Assembly (NCBI RefSeq): GCF_010560025.1
Contig: NZ_SAIY01000002.1
Coordinates: forward strand, 124,001-188,000
Origin: Verrucosispora sioxanthis
GTDB lineage: Bacteria > Actinomycetota > Actinomycetes > Mycobacteriales > Micromonosporaceae
DNA: 64,000 nt
Reading direction: 5' to 3'
Every line of letters begins with the position of its first letter. The first letter of the stretch is position 1. Position numbers and translations under genes: made by a program. The notes beneath the pieces are model-generated. The model made no database searches and was not told the DNA's origin. It saw nothing but the letters and a program-made list of their open reading frames with translations. Positions 17,100 to 27,603 of this stretch are shown here, one piece after another.

Positions 17100-18950
17100 T
17101 CACACCCCTCGCTGCGGTTGCTCCGCGTCGAGCCGAGCCCGCAGTGCGTCCAGCTCGGCCCAGAGGACACCGGGCAGCTTGTCGCCGAACTTCTCGAACC
17201 ACTCGGTGACCAGCGGCAGTTCGTCGCGCCACTCGTCCGGGTCCACCTTCAGCGCGATGCGGACGTCCTCCGGCGTCATGTCCAGCCCCTCGACGTCAAG
17301 CGAGTCCAGGGTCGGCACCATGCCGATCGGGGTCTCCACGGCGTCCGCCCGGCCCTCGATCCGCTCGACGATCCACTTGAGCACCCGCGAGTTCTCGCCG
17401 AAGCCCGGCCAGAGGAACCCGCCCTCAGGGTCCTTGCGGAACCAGTTGACGTAGTAGACCTTGGGCAGCTTCGACTCGTCGCCGTCGGCGCCCTTGCCCA
17501 TCTCGATCCAGTGCCGGAAGTAGTCGCCGCCGTGGTAGCCGATGAACGGCAGCATCGCCATCGGGTCGCGACGGACCACACCGACCGCACCGGAGGCGGC
17601 GGCGGTGGTCTCCGAGGAGAGCGTGGCGCCCATGTAGACGCCGTGCACCCAGTCCCGGGCCTCGGTGACCAGCGGCACGGTGTCACGACGGCGGCCACCG
17701 AACAGGATCGCGTCGATCGGTACGCCGTTGGGGTCGTAGTAGTCCTCAGCCAGGATCGGGCACTGGGTGATCGGGGTGCAGAACCGACTGTTCGCGTGCG
17801 AGGAGAGGTTCTCGCTCTCCGGCGTCCAGTCGTTGCCCTTCCAGTCGATCAGGTGGGCCGGCGGTTCACCCATGCCTTCCCACCAGATGTCACCGTCGTC
17901 GGTGAGGGCGACGTTCGTGAAGATGGAGTTGCCCCGGTCCAACGTCCGCATGGCGTTGGCGTTGGTCTTCCAGTCGGTGCCCGGTGCGACGCCGAACAGG
18001 CCGTACTCCGGGTTGATCGCGTAGAGCCGGCCGTCCGGGCCGAACCGCATCCAGGCGATGTCGTCACCGATCGTCTCGACCTTCCAACCCGGGATGGTCG
18101 GCTCCAGCATGGCCAGGTTGGTCTTGCCGCAGGCCGACGGGAAGGCACCGGCGATGTGGTAGACCCGACCCTCCGGCGAGGTGATCTTCAGGATCAGCAT
18201 GTGCTCGGCGAGCCAGCCCTCGTCACGGCCCATCACGCTGGCGATACGCAGCGAGTAGCACTTCTTGCCGAGCAGCGAGTTGCCGCCGTACCCGGAGCCG
18301 AAGGACCAGATCTCGCGGGTCTCCGGGAAGTGGGAGATGTACTTGGTGTCGTTGCACGGCCAGGCCACGTCCTGCTGACCGGGGGCCAGCGGTGCGCCGA
18401 TCGAGTGCAGGGCGTGCACGAAGTCGGCGTCGTCGCCCATGGCCTGCAGGACGGAGGCGCCCATCCGGGTCATGATCCGCATCGAGGCGACCACGTACGG
18501 GCTGTCGGTGATCTCGACGCCGAACATCGGGCTCTCGGCCTCGACCGGTCCCATGCAGAACGGGATGACGTACATCGTCCGGCCGCGCATCGAGCCGCGG
18601 TAGAGCTCCGTCATGGTCCGCTTCATCTCGGCCGGCGCCATCCAGTTGTTGGTGGGCCCGGCGTCCGCTTCGTCCACGGAACAGATGAAGGTGCGCTCCT
18701 CGACCCGGGCGACGTCCGTCGGGTCGGTACGCGCGTAGAAGGAGTTGGGCTTCTTGTCGGGGTTCAGCCGGATGAGCGTGCCGGCTTCGACCAGCTCATC
18801 GGTGAGGCGACGCCATTCCTGGTCGGACCCGTCCACCCAGACGACCTGGTCAGGGGTGGTCAGTTCAGCGACCTCACGGACCCAGGCGAGGAGTTTCGGG
18901 TGGGACGTAGGGGCCTGATCGATACCCCGAACGGTGGCCGGAGCAACCAT
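17100..18950 (-). CDS. pckG: Phosphoenolpyruvate carboxykinase (GTP)
   Basis: Converts oxaloacetate to PEP with GTP, the gateway of gluconeogenesis. The 616-aa protein is the usual length. Visible motifs are the P-loop-like kinase site [12 protein letters not shown] with the reactive Cys, the metal-binding [22 protein letters not shown] and the substrate-binding GFGYGG-type segment [16 protein letters not shown] 18950 has AAGGAG 7 nt upstream. A promoter with CTGACT (19072-19077) and TACGCT (19049-19054), 17 bp apart, gives a leader of about 90 nt. A Rex-like palindrome lies further upstream at 19087-19104. Confidence 0.96.
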   Translation of the reverse strand: MVAPATVRGIDQAPTSHPKLLAWVREVAELTTPDQVVWVDGSDQEWRRLTDELVEAGTLIRLNPDKKPNSFYARTDPTDVARVEERTFICSVDEADAGPTNNWMAPAEMKRTMTELYRGSMRGRTMYVIPFCMGPVEAESPMFGVEITDSPYVVASMRIMTRMGASVLQAMGDDADFVHALHSIGAPLAPGQQDVAWPCNDTKYISHFPETREIWSFGSGYGGNSLLGKKCYSLRIASVMGRDEGWLAEHMLILKITSPEGRVYHIAGAFPSACGKTNLAMLEPTIPGWKVETIGDDIAWMRFGPDGRLYAINPEYGLFGVAPGTDWKTNANAMRTLDRGNSIFTNVALTDDGDIWWEGMGEPPAHLIDWKGNDWTPESENLSSHANSRFCTPITQCPILAEDYYDPNGVPIDAILFGGRRRDTVPLVTEARDWVHGVYMGATLSSETTAAASGAVGVVRRDPMAMLPFIGYHGGDYFRHWIEMGKGADGDESKLPKVYYVNWFRKDPEGGFLWPGFGENSRVLKWIVERIEGRADAVETPIGMVPTLDSLDVEGLDMTPEDVRIALKVDPDEWRDELPLVTEWFEKFGDKLPGVLWAELDALRARLDAEQPQRGV

Positions 18951-19048
18951 GACACATCTCCTTGTGGTCGACGCTGACCGGTCTATGGAGTGCACGAGTC
19001 TCGGCGCCGCGATGCGCGTCGCCTTCGTGGAAACCTGGGATTGGCCTC

Positions 19049-19077
19049 AGCGTAAACCGAGGGACCTCTCCAGTCAG
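19049..19077 (-). promoter_or_regulatory. pckG promoter
   Basis: On the minus strand, -35 CTGACT at 19077-19072 and -10 TACGCT at 19054-19049, with 17 bp between. Transcription would start near 19042, about 90 nt before the ATG. Confidence 0.5.
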
Positions 19078-19086
19078 TGGGACTGG

Positions 19087-19104
19087 TTGTGAAGAACTGC
19101 ACAA
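19087..19104. promoter_or_regulatory. Rex-like operator TTGTGAA-GAAC-TGCACAA
   Basis: Matches the Rex consensus TTGTGAA-N4-TTCACAA at 13 of the 14 fixed positions. It lies about 10 bp upstream of the predicted pckG -35 box. The rest of the 19105-19355 gap holds two TTTCACGC direct repeats (19143 and 19155) but no gene. Confidence 0.4.
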
Positions 19105-19355
19105 GGTGCGGTCACGCTGCGGCATCACGAGCCTTTACCCGCTTTCACGCGCAGTTTCACGCAAATCCTTCGGTGGACCTCCTGCTGACGGCACCCACAC
19201 CGGCGTTTTTCGACCGGGCGTACCGAAGCGGTGAACAACACCCGATCGCACGGATGCGGTTACGCTCCGTTCGTGCCCGTCCGTGCCGCGGCACCGCCGC
19301 ACCCCGGTGCCGGTTGCTACCCGCTCCCGGGGTCGCCAACCGGTACGCTCGCACG

Positions 19356-19895
19356 GTGGCCGCCACGATGACCGGGGAGCCAGGCTCCCGGCAGACCCGC
19401 TCGGGTCTGGTTCACTCCCTGATCGACCGTTTCGGTCACCTCGTCCGGGAGATGAGCAAGTTCGCAACCGTCGGCGGGATCGCCTTCCTCATCGACTTCG
19501 CACTGTTCAACTACCTGATCGGCCCGCAGGGCGTGGAGCAGATCACCGCGAAGACGATCGCGACGGTCATCGCCGCGACCTTCGCCTTCCTGGGCAACCG
19601 GTTCTGGACCTGGCGGCACCGTAAGCGCTCCCACCCGGCCCGGGAGTACGCGCTGTTCTTCTTCTTCAACGCGGTGGGCCTGGGCATCGCGGTCGCCTGC
19701 CTCGCGATCAGCCACTACGGGCTCGGCAGCATCTGGCCGTCCGTCTTCCAGACCCGGGTGGCCGACAACGTGGCCAGCTTCATCGTGGGCACCGGGTTCG
19801 GCACGCTGTTCCGATTCTGGTCGTACCGACGGTTCGTCTTCGTCGAAGCGGGAACGCCACCCGTCGCGGAAGCGAACCAGGACCGCCGGGCGTGA
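19356..19895 (+). CDS. GtrA-like membrane protein, copy 1
   Basis: GtrA-family proteins are small four-helix membrane proteins thought to help translocate polyprenyl-linked sugars for cell-surface polysaccharide. Here the fold runs from FATVGGIAFLIDFALFNYLIG, through TFAFLGNRFWTWRHRKR and EYALFFFFNAVGLGIAVACLA, to FRFWSYRRFVF. Length is 179 aa from GTG 19356, which stands 6 nt behind TACGCT. A second GtrA gene follows on the same strand 63 bp later. No glycosyltransferase is next to them, so the substrate is unknown. Confidence 0.88.
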   Translation: MAATMTGEPGSRQTRSGLVHSLIDRFGHLVREMSKFATVGGIAFLIDFALFNYLIGPQGVEQITAKTIATVIAATFAFLGNRFWTWRHRKRSHPAREYALFFFFNAVGLGIAVACLAISHYGLGSIWPSVFQTRVADNVASFIVGTGFGTLFRFWSYRRFVFVEAGTPPVAEANQDRRA

Positions 19896-19958
19896 CCTGC
19901 CGCCCACTCGTTCGGTCGGAGCCAGCCGACCCCGACCCACTGCCCTAAGGTGTTGCGC

Positions 19959-20675
19959 ATGCCTCTCGTCCGTCTGCTGCCTGAGCGCTGGCAGAAGTTC
20001 ATCCACGAGGCACTCAAATTCGGCCTGGTCGGTGGCATCAACACGGTCATCAATTACGCCGTGTTCAATGCGCTCGCACTCACGGTCTTCGTCGACGGTC
20101 AACTGAAGGCGACCGTCGTCGCCACCATCATGGCCACCATCACGTCATATCTGATGAATCGGCACTGGACGTACCGTGATCGTCCGAAATCTGCGATGCA
20201 GCGCGAATATGCCCTGTTCTTCCTTTTCAACGGCGCGGGGCTGCTGATCGAACTCGGCGTACTCGCCGCCGCCAAGTACGGACTGGGCGTGACCGGGCTG
20301 CTGGCGCTGAACATCGCGAAGACCGGCGGTGTGGTGCTCGCGACGCTGTTCCGCTTCTGGTCGTACCGGACGTTCGTCTTCCAGCCCGCCGCGCCGGCCG
20401 AGGCGACGCAGCGGTGGCACGGCCTGCCCCGCGACGAGTGGGACACCATGGCCGGAATGGACCCGGTGGCCGAACTCGCGGAGTCGGTGACGGAGCTGGA
20501 GGAGGAGCAGCCGCCGGCCGCCCGACCCGGCGTGACCCCCCGGCCACTCCAGCCGAGGTCCGCGTCGCTGCCCGACGAGGCCCGGCTGGCGGCGGAGTTG
20601 GACGCCGAGCTGGAGGCCGAGCTGGCCGCCCAGTTGCAGCCCGCCCCGGCTCCCCGTCGCCCTCGCCGGCGCTGA
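19959..20675 (+). CDS. GtrA-like membrane protein, copy 2
   Basis: Paralogue of the preceding gene with the same four-helix pattern: FGLVGGINTVINYAVFNAL, SYLMNRHWTYRDRPKS, EYALFFLFNGAGLLIELGVLA and FRFWSYRTFVF. It differs by a long cytoplasmic tail of about 95 residues, rich in Glu, Ala and Pro (LDAELEAELAAQLQ), absent in copy 1. ATG 19959 follows TAAGGT by 7 nt; a GTG at 19950 would add three residues. Tandem duplication then divergence is the simplest reading; the two may form a heteromeric unit. Confidence 0.88.
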   Translation: MPLVRLLPERWQKFIHEALKFGLVGGINTVINYAVFNALALTVFVDGQLKATVVATIMATITSYLMNRHWTYRDRPKSAMQREYALFFLFNGAGLLIELGVLAAAKYGLGVTGLLALNIAKTGGVVLATLFRFWSYRTFVFQPAAPAEATQRWHGLPRDEWDTMAGMDPVAELAESVTELEEEQPPAARPGVTPRPLQPRSASLPDEARLAAELDAELEAELAAQLQPAPAPRRPRRR

Positions 20676-20714
20676 CCTGTCGCTGCGCGGGGCGGTCGCG
20701 CCGGATTCGGGAGG

Positions 20715-21272
20715 TTACGCCCCGGCGGCCGTGTCGCGCTCGCCGAGAATCTCGCGCAGTTCGCCGTCACCGAGCGAGTGCCGGTCGTCGAATGCCTCCA
20801 CGAGCTCGTACAGCTTCGTCTGAACCCGGTCGACCCTCGGCACGTCGTGCAGCACGGACTGTCCTCGCTCACCGGCCGACTCGATGGTCAGGGTTCCGTA
20901 ACCCAGCAACCGGCCGGCGAACTGCTGACTCATCGAGTGGTCGTTGACCCGGCTGAGCGGAATGTCCCGGCGATCGCGGGAGAAGACGCCGTGCTGCAGC
21001 ACAACCCGTTCGCTGGTGAAGAGGTAGTGGGTGCTGCGCCAGGAGACGTACGGCCACACCGCCAACACCAGCACGGCCAGCAGGGCCAGCCCGCCGATCA
21101 CCGCGAGCGCCACGGAACCGCCACCGCCCGAGGGCAGGAACAACACGCCGACCACCACCGCCGCGACGGCGAGCACCAGCACCGCCACCGGTCGGATCAG
21201 CGCCTTCCAGTGCGGATGCAGGTGCAGCACGACGTGCTCATCCTCACTGAGCACGTCCTCGGGAAACGCCAC
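20715..21272 (-). CDS. Bacterial PH-domain membrane protein (YdbS/YdbT-like)
   Basis: 185-aa protein with two closely spaced transmembrane helices (about 25-80) followed by a bacterial pleckstrin-homology domain: STHYLFTSERVVLQHGVFSRDRRDIPLSRV, then IESAGERGQSVLHDVPRVDRVQ. GTG 21272 (VAFPEDVLSEDEHV) has GGAGG upstream. The family is widespread and its role poorly defined. The inverted-repeat element at 21369-21423 lies between this gene and birA. Confidence 0.88.
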   Translation of the reverse strand: MAFPEDVLSEDEHVVLHLHPHWKALIRPVAVLVLAVAAVVVGVLFLPSGGGGSVALAVIGGLALLAVLVLAVWPYVSWRSTHYLFTSERVVLQHGVFSRDRRDIPLSRVNDHSMSQQFAGRLLGYGTLTIESAGERGQSVLHDVPRVDRVQTKLYELVEAFDDRHSLGDGELREILGERDTAAGA

Positions 21273-21368
21273 GGAACCCTCCTCGCCGAAACGGACGCCC
21301 AGACCGTAACCCCCTGCGACCACCACCCCCATCCGCCACGCGGCTCATCACTCCCGCCCCATCGCACC

Positions 21369-21423
21369 GATCATGAAGTTGTTGTCACTCAGACGCGATC
21401 CACTCGACAACAACTTCATGATC
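21369..21423. repeat. Inverted-repeat element copy 2 (GATCATGAAGTTGTTGTC arms)
   Basis: Perfect 18-bp arms at 21369-21386 and 21406-21423 with a 19-bp centre. The first 14 bp of the arm equal those of copy 1 at 883-937. It lies 22 bp beyond the birA stop and could act as a terminator, though the strict repetition of sequence suggests a dispersed element. Confidence 0.8.
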
Positions 21424-21445
21424 AACAAATAGGGGCGGTCAGCGG

Positions 21446-22320
21446 TCAGCGGAGGTGGTGGAGGTCGGCGGCGGCCAGGGGGCGCTGGCCGGTGGGGGTG
21501 GTGAGGAGGAGTTGGCCGTCGGGGTCGACTCCGGTGGCGGTGCCGGTCAGGGTGGTGCCGTCGGGGAGCAGTGCCCGGACCTCGCGGCCGATGGTGCCGC
21601 ACGCCGCCAGGTACGCCTCGCGCAGACCGCTGGCCGCCGCATCGCCGCCAGCCGCACGCCACCGCGCGTACCAGTCGGCGACCGAGCGGAGCAGGGCCCG
21701 CAACAGCGGATCCCGGTCGGTGGCCGACGCGCCGGCCAGTTGCAGCGAGGTGGCCGGCAGACCGGTCGGAAGCTCCGGCAGTTCGTCGGCGCGCAGCGTC
21801 ACGTTCAGCCCGATACCGACAACGACCGCCGGCGGGTCGCTCAGCCCCGGCCCGGGCACCCCCTCGGCGAGAATCCCGGCGCACTTGGCACCCCCGACGA
21901 GCAGGTCGTTCGGCCACTTCAGGGTGGCGTCCAACTCGGCCAGCAGCGTCACCGCCTCGACCAGCGCCACGCCGGCCAGCAGCGGCAGCCACCCGTACCC
22001 CGAAGGTGGCGCCGGCGACCAGCCGCGGGCCGGCACGGCCTCGCCGGGCCGCAGCAGCACGCTGGTGGCGATGCCGGCGCGTGGCGGCGACTGCCACACC
22101 CGCCCGCGCCTGCCCCGGCCGGCGGTCTGCCGCTCGGCCACCACGACCAGGCCCTCCGGCTCCCCGCCCGGGCCGCCTCGGCGACGTCGGCGTTCGTGGA
22201 CCCGGTCTCCGTCCGCAACTCCAGCCGGGACCACGGCCCGTACGGCGCGACCAGCGCCCGACGCAGCCGGGCCGCCGACAGCGGCGGACGATCCAGATCG
22301 GTGTACGGAGAACCCGGCAC
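21446..22320 (-). pseudogene. birA: Biotin-[acetyl-CoA-carboxylase] ligase BirA, one apparent frameshift
   Basis: Attaches biotin to the carrier domain of acyl-CoA carboxylases; such a domain is encoded at 37166-38920 and the carboxyltransferase gene is divergent at 22396. The N-terminus (MPGSPYTDLDRPPLSAA, then TETGSTNADVAEAARAG) is in one frame. The rest (EPEGLVVVAERQTAGRGRRG, LKWPNDLL, VVVGIGLNV, ACGTIGREV) is in another. Adding one C to the run at 22162-22165 restores a single protein of about 291 aa. As ligase function is normally essential, a sequence error is more likely than real inactivation. It is a group I type without an N-terminal DNA-binding domain. Confidence 0.88.
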
Positions 22321-22395
22321 ACAACCAGCCTACGGGTAGCCCGGTGAGGCGTAGTGCACAGCGGCGGCGACCTGAACCATCGTTATATTCCCAGG

Positions 22396-23979
<1,584 letters not shown>

Positions 23980-24028
23980 CTGTCACGAGCGTGCCCCTCC
24001 CGAGCGTCGGCGCGTCGGGAGGGGCGGG

Positions 24029-24913
24029 TCAGCACGGGGGATTGGTGGCGGCGCACATCCGCCCGGCGGCGAGCACCGCCAGCCGACGCAGCTCGGACTC
24101 GCTCTCACCGGCCTCGACGTCGACGACCGTGACCAGGTCACCGACCCGCACCACGGCGATGATGTCCGGCGGCGTCGGTCCGGCGAGCACCTCACCGTCG
24201 GCGTCGCCTCGACGCGTCTCACCGACCCGGTGGCGGATCAGCACCGACTCGTCGCCGGCGAACTGCCGATCCACCACCTCCCAGTGCTGCACCGCGTGGA
24301 ACTCGACCCACTCCGCCATGTCGTCGATCGCACCGACCACGACGCTCTCCCAGCTCAGACAGTTTCCGATCCGCCGATCGAGGCTGGCGAAGAGGGTTTG
24401 CGCCACCTGCGGAGTGATGCGGTACACGTCCTGGGATAGCACGATCGAGATGCCGCTTCCCAACGCCATCCCGTCCTCGATCCGGACATCCTGCGGACGA
24501 CGCATGGACTGAGAACGGGAGTAACGAGACATCTCCCAGGCCGGAGACACCCCCTTCGCCTGTAGGCACCTCGCCAGCTCAGGATCGACCACGATCGGCT
24601 CGGCCAGGCCCGCATTGACGATCGGGGCGTCGACCTCCACCCGCAGATCCTCGGGTTGCAACAGTGCCTCGAACGGAATCTCCGCCCGGCTGATCGCACC
24701 TGTCTCCCCCGGCACCGTCGGCGGCCGGGACGGCAGTGCGACGGCGGTCACCAGCGGGATGGACAGCACGACGACGCCGACGGTCACCGCCGCTGCCCTG
24801 AACCGGCTGCGTCGCCGCGCCACTGCGCGCACCTCGGCGGTGTCCAGCCAGCGGACGGCCCGCAGCTCCTGTTGCACCCGTTCCACCAGGCCGATGTCGT
24901 CGTCAGATCGCAT
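24029..24913 (-). CDS. Membrane partner of ECF sigma factor (putative anti-sigma), function inferred
   Basis: 294-aa protein with a cytoplasmic N-terminus (about 1-40), one transmembrane helix (about 41-62, AAAVTVGVVVLSIPLVTAVAL) and an extracytoplasmic domain of about 230 residues that I do not recognise; it contains cysteine residues in ELARCLQAKG, RIGNCLSW and AAGRMCAATNPPC. The ATG at 24913 overlaps the stop of the upstream sigma factor gene, so the two are co-translated. This is the usual arrangement of a sensor/anti-sigma with its SigE-family factor, but no zinc-binding anti-sigma motif is visible. Confidence 0.72.
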   Translation of the reverse strand: MRSDDDIGLVERVQQELRAVRWLDTAEVRAVARRRSRFRAAAVTVGVVVLSIPLVTAVALPSRPPTVPGETGAISRAEIPFEALLQPEDLRVEVDAPIVNAGLAEPIVVDPELARCLQAKGVSPAWEMSRYSRSQSMRRPQDVRIEDGMALGSGISIVLSQDVYRITPQVAQTLFASLDRRIGNCLSWESVVVGAIDDMAEWVEFHAVQHWEVVDRQFAGDESVLIRHRVGETRRGDADGEVLAGPTPPDIIAVVRVGDLVTVVDVEAGESESELRRLAVLAAGRMCAATNPPC

Positions 24914-25406
24914 CGGTCGCCTCCTCCAGATCTGACACGACCAACAGCCCGGCCAGTGCGGCACGTCCCCGAGAAAGTCGGGCCTTGACCGTGCCGACCG
25001 GCGCGCCGGTCTCCCGGGCGACATCGGCGACGGGCAGGCCCACCAGGTAGTACAGCGCGATCGCGACGCGCTGTTCCTCGGGGAGTTGGCGCAGGGCGGC
25101 GACCACCTCGACGGTGTCGGTGGTCGGTTCCGGCACGCTGTCGACCGCGCCGTGTCGCAGGTAGGCCCGGGCCCGGCTACGCAGACTGCGCCAGCGGCTG
25201 ACCGCGATCCGGGCCGCCACCACGCGTACCCACGCCTCCGGGTCGTCGTAACCGCCCACGCTGGACCAGCGCTGCCAGGCCCGGATGAAGGCCTCCTGCA
25301 CGGCGTCCTGCGCCTCGGTGAGGTCGCCGGTCAGCACGTAGACGTACCCGAGCAGCCGTTGCCGGCTGCCCCGGTAGAACTCGTCGAACCCCTCGACGTC
25401 GGCCAC
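24903..25406 (-). CDS. RNA polymerase sigma factor, SigE family (ECF)
   Basis: Group IV sigma factor of 167 aa. Region 2 is FDEFYRGSRQRLLGYVYVLTG, AQDAVQEAFIRAWQRW and PEAWVRVVAARIAVSRWR; region 4 is LRQLPEEQRVAIALYYLVGL, VADVARETGAPVGTVKARLSRGRAAL. The spacing fits the actinobacterial SigE-type family. GTG 25406 (VADVEGFDEF) is chosen because GGGGAGG precedes it by 5 nt; a GTG two codons earlier lies inside that ribosome site. The partner gene overlaps at the 3' end. Confidence 0.92.
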   Translation of the reverse strand: MADVEGFDEFYRGSRQRLLGYVYVLTGDLTEAQDAVQEAFIRAWQRWSSVGGYDDPEAWVRVVAARIAVSRWRSLRSRARAYLRHGAVDSVPEPTTDTVEVVAALRQLPEEQRVAIALYYLVGLPVADVARETGAPVGTVKARLSRGRAALAGLLVVSDLEEATDAI

Positions 25407-25476
25407 CCGCACCTCCCCGTACCTGACAGAGCACACGCACCGGAGGGTGGTGCGGGTTGCCGGCCGACCGACGGAA

Positions 25477-26217
25477 TCAGGTGAGGCCGGCCTCGGCGAG
25501 CAGCGGACCGGCCAGCATCAGGCCGCCGGTCACCAGCACGGTGAGGTTGACCAGGCCGAAGAGGACCACCCAGAAGAACGCCGGCAGCGGGGTGATCCCG
25601 GCCAGCTGGTCCGCGTCGGAGGCCGGCATGCCGCGCCGGGCCCGCAGCCGCTGCAACTCCACCACCGGGCGTACGCCACCGAGCAGCAGAAACCACACGC
25701 CGGTCCACGCGAAGGCGGCCTGGACCTGCGGGCTGGCGTACCAGGAGACGGCGAGCACCGCACCCCCGACGATCACCAGTGTCAGCGCGCCGTAGAGGTT
25801 GCGGATCATCACCAGCATGGCCAGCAGCAGGAGCACCGCGATCCACAGCAGCAGGGTGATCCGGTTGCCGGCGAGCAGCCACGCCCCACCCAGGCCCACC
25901 AGGGGCGGGGCCAGGTAGCCGGCGAGCAGGGTGAGCACCATGCCCGGGCCGGTGGGGCGGCCGGCGGACAGCGTCAGGCCGGAGGTGTCCGAGTGCAGTC
26001 GGATGCCGTGCAGCTTGCGCCCGGTGAGTACGGCGACCAGCGCGTGACCACCCTCGTGGGCGATCGTGATCGCGTTGCGGGCGATCCGCCACGGCAGCCG
26101 GGTGACGACGACGAGGAGCGCGACCAGCCCGGTGAGCACCACCAGCAGCGGAGGCGGATCAGGCTGCGCGCCGAAGAGGCGTTCCCAGAAGTCGGCCATG
26201 CCCTCGATCGACACCAT
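25477..26217 (-). CDS. M50-family metallopeptidase-like membrane protein
   Basis: 246-aa polytopic protein with the zinc site HEGGH (about residue 54) in the segment ITIAHEGGHALVAVLTGR, followed by several helices. The pattern fits M50B-like peptidases found in actinobacteria. I see DADQLAGITPLPAFFW near the end but cannot confirm the third zinc ligand. ATG 26217 has TAGGCT 8 nt upstream; ATG 26199 is an alternative. It lies just upstream of the ECF sigma gene on the same strand, 70 bp away, so a part in regulated proteolysis of the anti-sigma partner is possible but unproven. Confidence 0.78.
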   Translation of the reverse strand: MVSIEGMADFWERLFGAQPDPPPLLVVLTGLVALLVVVTRLPWRIARNAITIAHEGGHALVAVLTGRKLHGIRLHSDTSGLTLSAGRPTGPGMVLTLLAGYLAPPLVGLGGAWLLAGNRITLLLWIAVLLLLAMLVMIRNLYGALTLVIVGGAVLAVSWYASPQVQAAFAWTGVWFLLLGGVRPVVELQRLRARRGMPASDADQLAGITPLPAFFWVVLFGLVNLTVLVTGGLMLAGPLLAEAGLT

Positions 26218-26446
26218 GAGGCGGCAGCCTACCGCTCACGTTCCGCCGCCAGCGCCGAGCCAGGTGAGCGTTCCGGTGTCGGTCCCGGGCCGTTCCGCTG
26301 GCGGATCGATCCGGCCACGCTGCGTTGATCGCCAGGTGGGTCGCCACCACAACCGGTACATCGAAAGTTGTCTTGATCCCTCTTGCCCTGGCCGACGACC
26401 ACCTCCAAAGATGTCTGTCTATCGACAGTCGTCTCAGGAGGACGCC

Positions 26447-27196
26447 ATGGGTCGGACCAGATCACTGCGCCGGCTGACCGCCGCCGCACTCGCCGTACTC
26501 GCCACCGCCGCCGCCGGGCTGGTCGCCACCGCGACCCCGGCCGCCGCCGCCACCGTGCCGGGCATCGACGTCTCGCGCTACCAGGGCACCACCAACTGGA
26601 CGAGCGTCCGCAACTCCGGCATCCAGTTCGCCTTCATCAAGGCCACCGAGGGTACGAGCTACCGCGACCCGAACTTCAACACCAACTACGTGAACGCGTA
26701 CTACGCGGGAGTGATCCGCGGCGCGTACCACTTCGCCCGGCCCAACATCTCCTCCGGCGCGGTCCAGGCGAACTTCCTGGCCTCCAACGGCGGTGCCTGG
26801 TCCGCGGACAGCCGCACCCTGCCGGCCGCGCTGGACCTGGAGGCGAACCCGTACAGCGGCGGCTACTGCTACGGCCTGAGCACCACCGGCATGCGTAACT
26901 GGGTGCAGGACTTCCTCAACACCTACCGGTCCCGCACCGGCCGGTACGCGGTCATCTACACCACCACCAGCTTCTGGAACCAGTGCACCGGCTCCTGGAG
27001 CGGACCGTGGAACAACCACCCGCTGTGGGTGGCCCGCTGGTCGTCCTCCGTCGGGGCGCTGCCGGCCGGCGCGCCGTTCTGGAGCTTCTGGCAGTACACC
27101 GACTCCGGCAGCGTCCCCGGCATCAGCGGCGGCGTCGACCGCAACTACTGGAACGGCGACCGCAGCCGGCTGATCGCGCTGGCCAACAACACCTGA
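26447..27196 (+). CDS. Secreted GH25 lysozyme (muramidase)
   Basis: Exported glycosyl hydrolase family 25 enzyme that cuts the MurNAc-GlcNAc bond of peptidoglycan. A signal peptide with twin Arg-like start (MGRTRSLRRLTAAALAV) ends near AAAA-TVPG (about 37). The catalytic domain opens with PGIDVSRYQGTTNW, continues with FAFIKATEGTSYRD, YHFARPN, the acidic pair in AALDLEANPY, and ends with SFWQYTDSG and GVDRNYWNGD. AGGAGGA precedes ATG 26447 at 7 nt. No separate wall-binding repeat is present; 249 aa is the bare catalytic size. Confidence 0.95.
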   Translation: MGRTRSLRRLTAAALAVLATAAAGLVATATPAAAATVPGIDVSRYQGTTNWTSVRNSGIQFAFIKATEGTSYRDPNFNTNYVNAYYAGVIRGAYHFARPNISSGAVQANFLASNGGAWSADSRTLPAALDLEANPYSGGYCYGLSTTGMRNWVQDFLNTYRSRTGRYAVIYTTTSFWNQCTGSWSGPWNNHPLWVARWSSSVGALPAGAPFWSFWQYTDSGSVPGISGGVDRNYWNGDRSRLIALANNT

Positions 27197-27204
27197 CGTA
27201 CGCC

Positions 27205-27256
27205 GCGACGGCGGGCCGACGTCCTTCGCTCGGAGCGGACGTCAGCCTGCCGTCGC
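27205..27256 (+). terminator. Terminator hairpin after the GH25 gene
   Basis: Twenty-bp arms (27205-27224 and 27237-27256) pair at 18 positions, with a 12-nt loop, starting 8 bp after the lysozyme stop. Strong rho-independent type without U-tract. Confidence 0.7.
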
Positions 27257-27302
27257 GCCGCACCCGGACCGCTGTCGTCGCGCCTGGTGTCGGCGGGAAA
27301 TC

Positions 27303-27539
27303 TCAGGCCCGCCGCCGCGCGGTCATCGCGACCGGCACGCTCATTCCCGCGCCACGGGACACGCTGCCCCGGCGGGTGAGGTGCCAGCCGGCGAACGCGG
27401 CTCCGGCGAGTGTCACCAGACTCAGCATGGTCGCCAGCACCGCGACTCCGACCGTGGCGACCAGCAGCACGACGTTGCCCAGCACCACGGCCGTCCACAG
27501 TGCCAGCCGGGGCCGGGCATCCCTTCCTCGGTAACCCAT
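27303..27539 (-). CDS. Small two-helix membrane protein, function unknown
   Basis: 78-aa protein with a basic N-terminus (MGYRGRDARPRL), two adjacent hydrophobic helices (about 14-52) and a basic tail. AAGGGAGG lies 6 nt before ATG 27539, a strong ribosome site that supports it as a real gene. It lies between the convergent lysozyme gene and the kinase gene, downstream of the latter by reading direction. No family recognised. Confidence 0.6.
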   Translation of the reverse strand: MGYRGRDARPRLALWTAVVLGNVVLLVATVGVAVLATMLSLVTLAGAAFAGWHLTRRGSVSRGAGMSVPVAMTARRRA

Positions 27540-27603
27540 CTCGGGCCTCCCTTCCGTCGTCGGAGATCAGATACCCCGAACGGCGGAGGGCCATGCCTGT
27601 CGA

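Noticed and set aside
16554..18977. Very long open frame (807 codons) antisense to pckG
   Set aside because: Composition is that of a high-GC shadow frame (His/Arg/Val/Gly-rich), with no motifs; pckG on the other strand is certain.
22321..22395. BirA operator between birA and accD
   Set aside because: The BirA-type palindrome is not present, and the ligase has no N-terminal DNA-binding domain.
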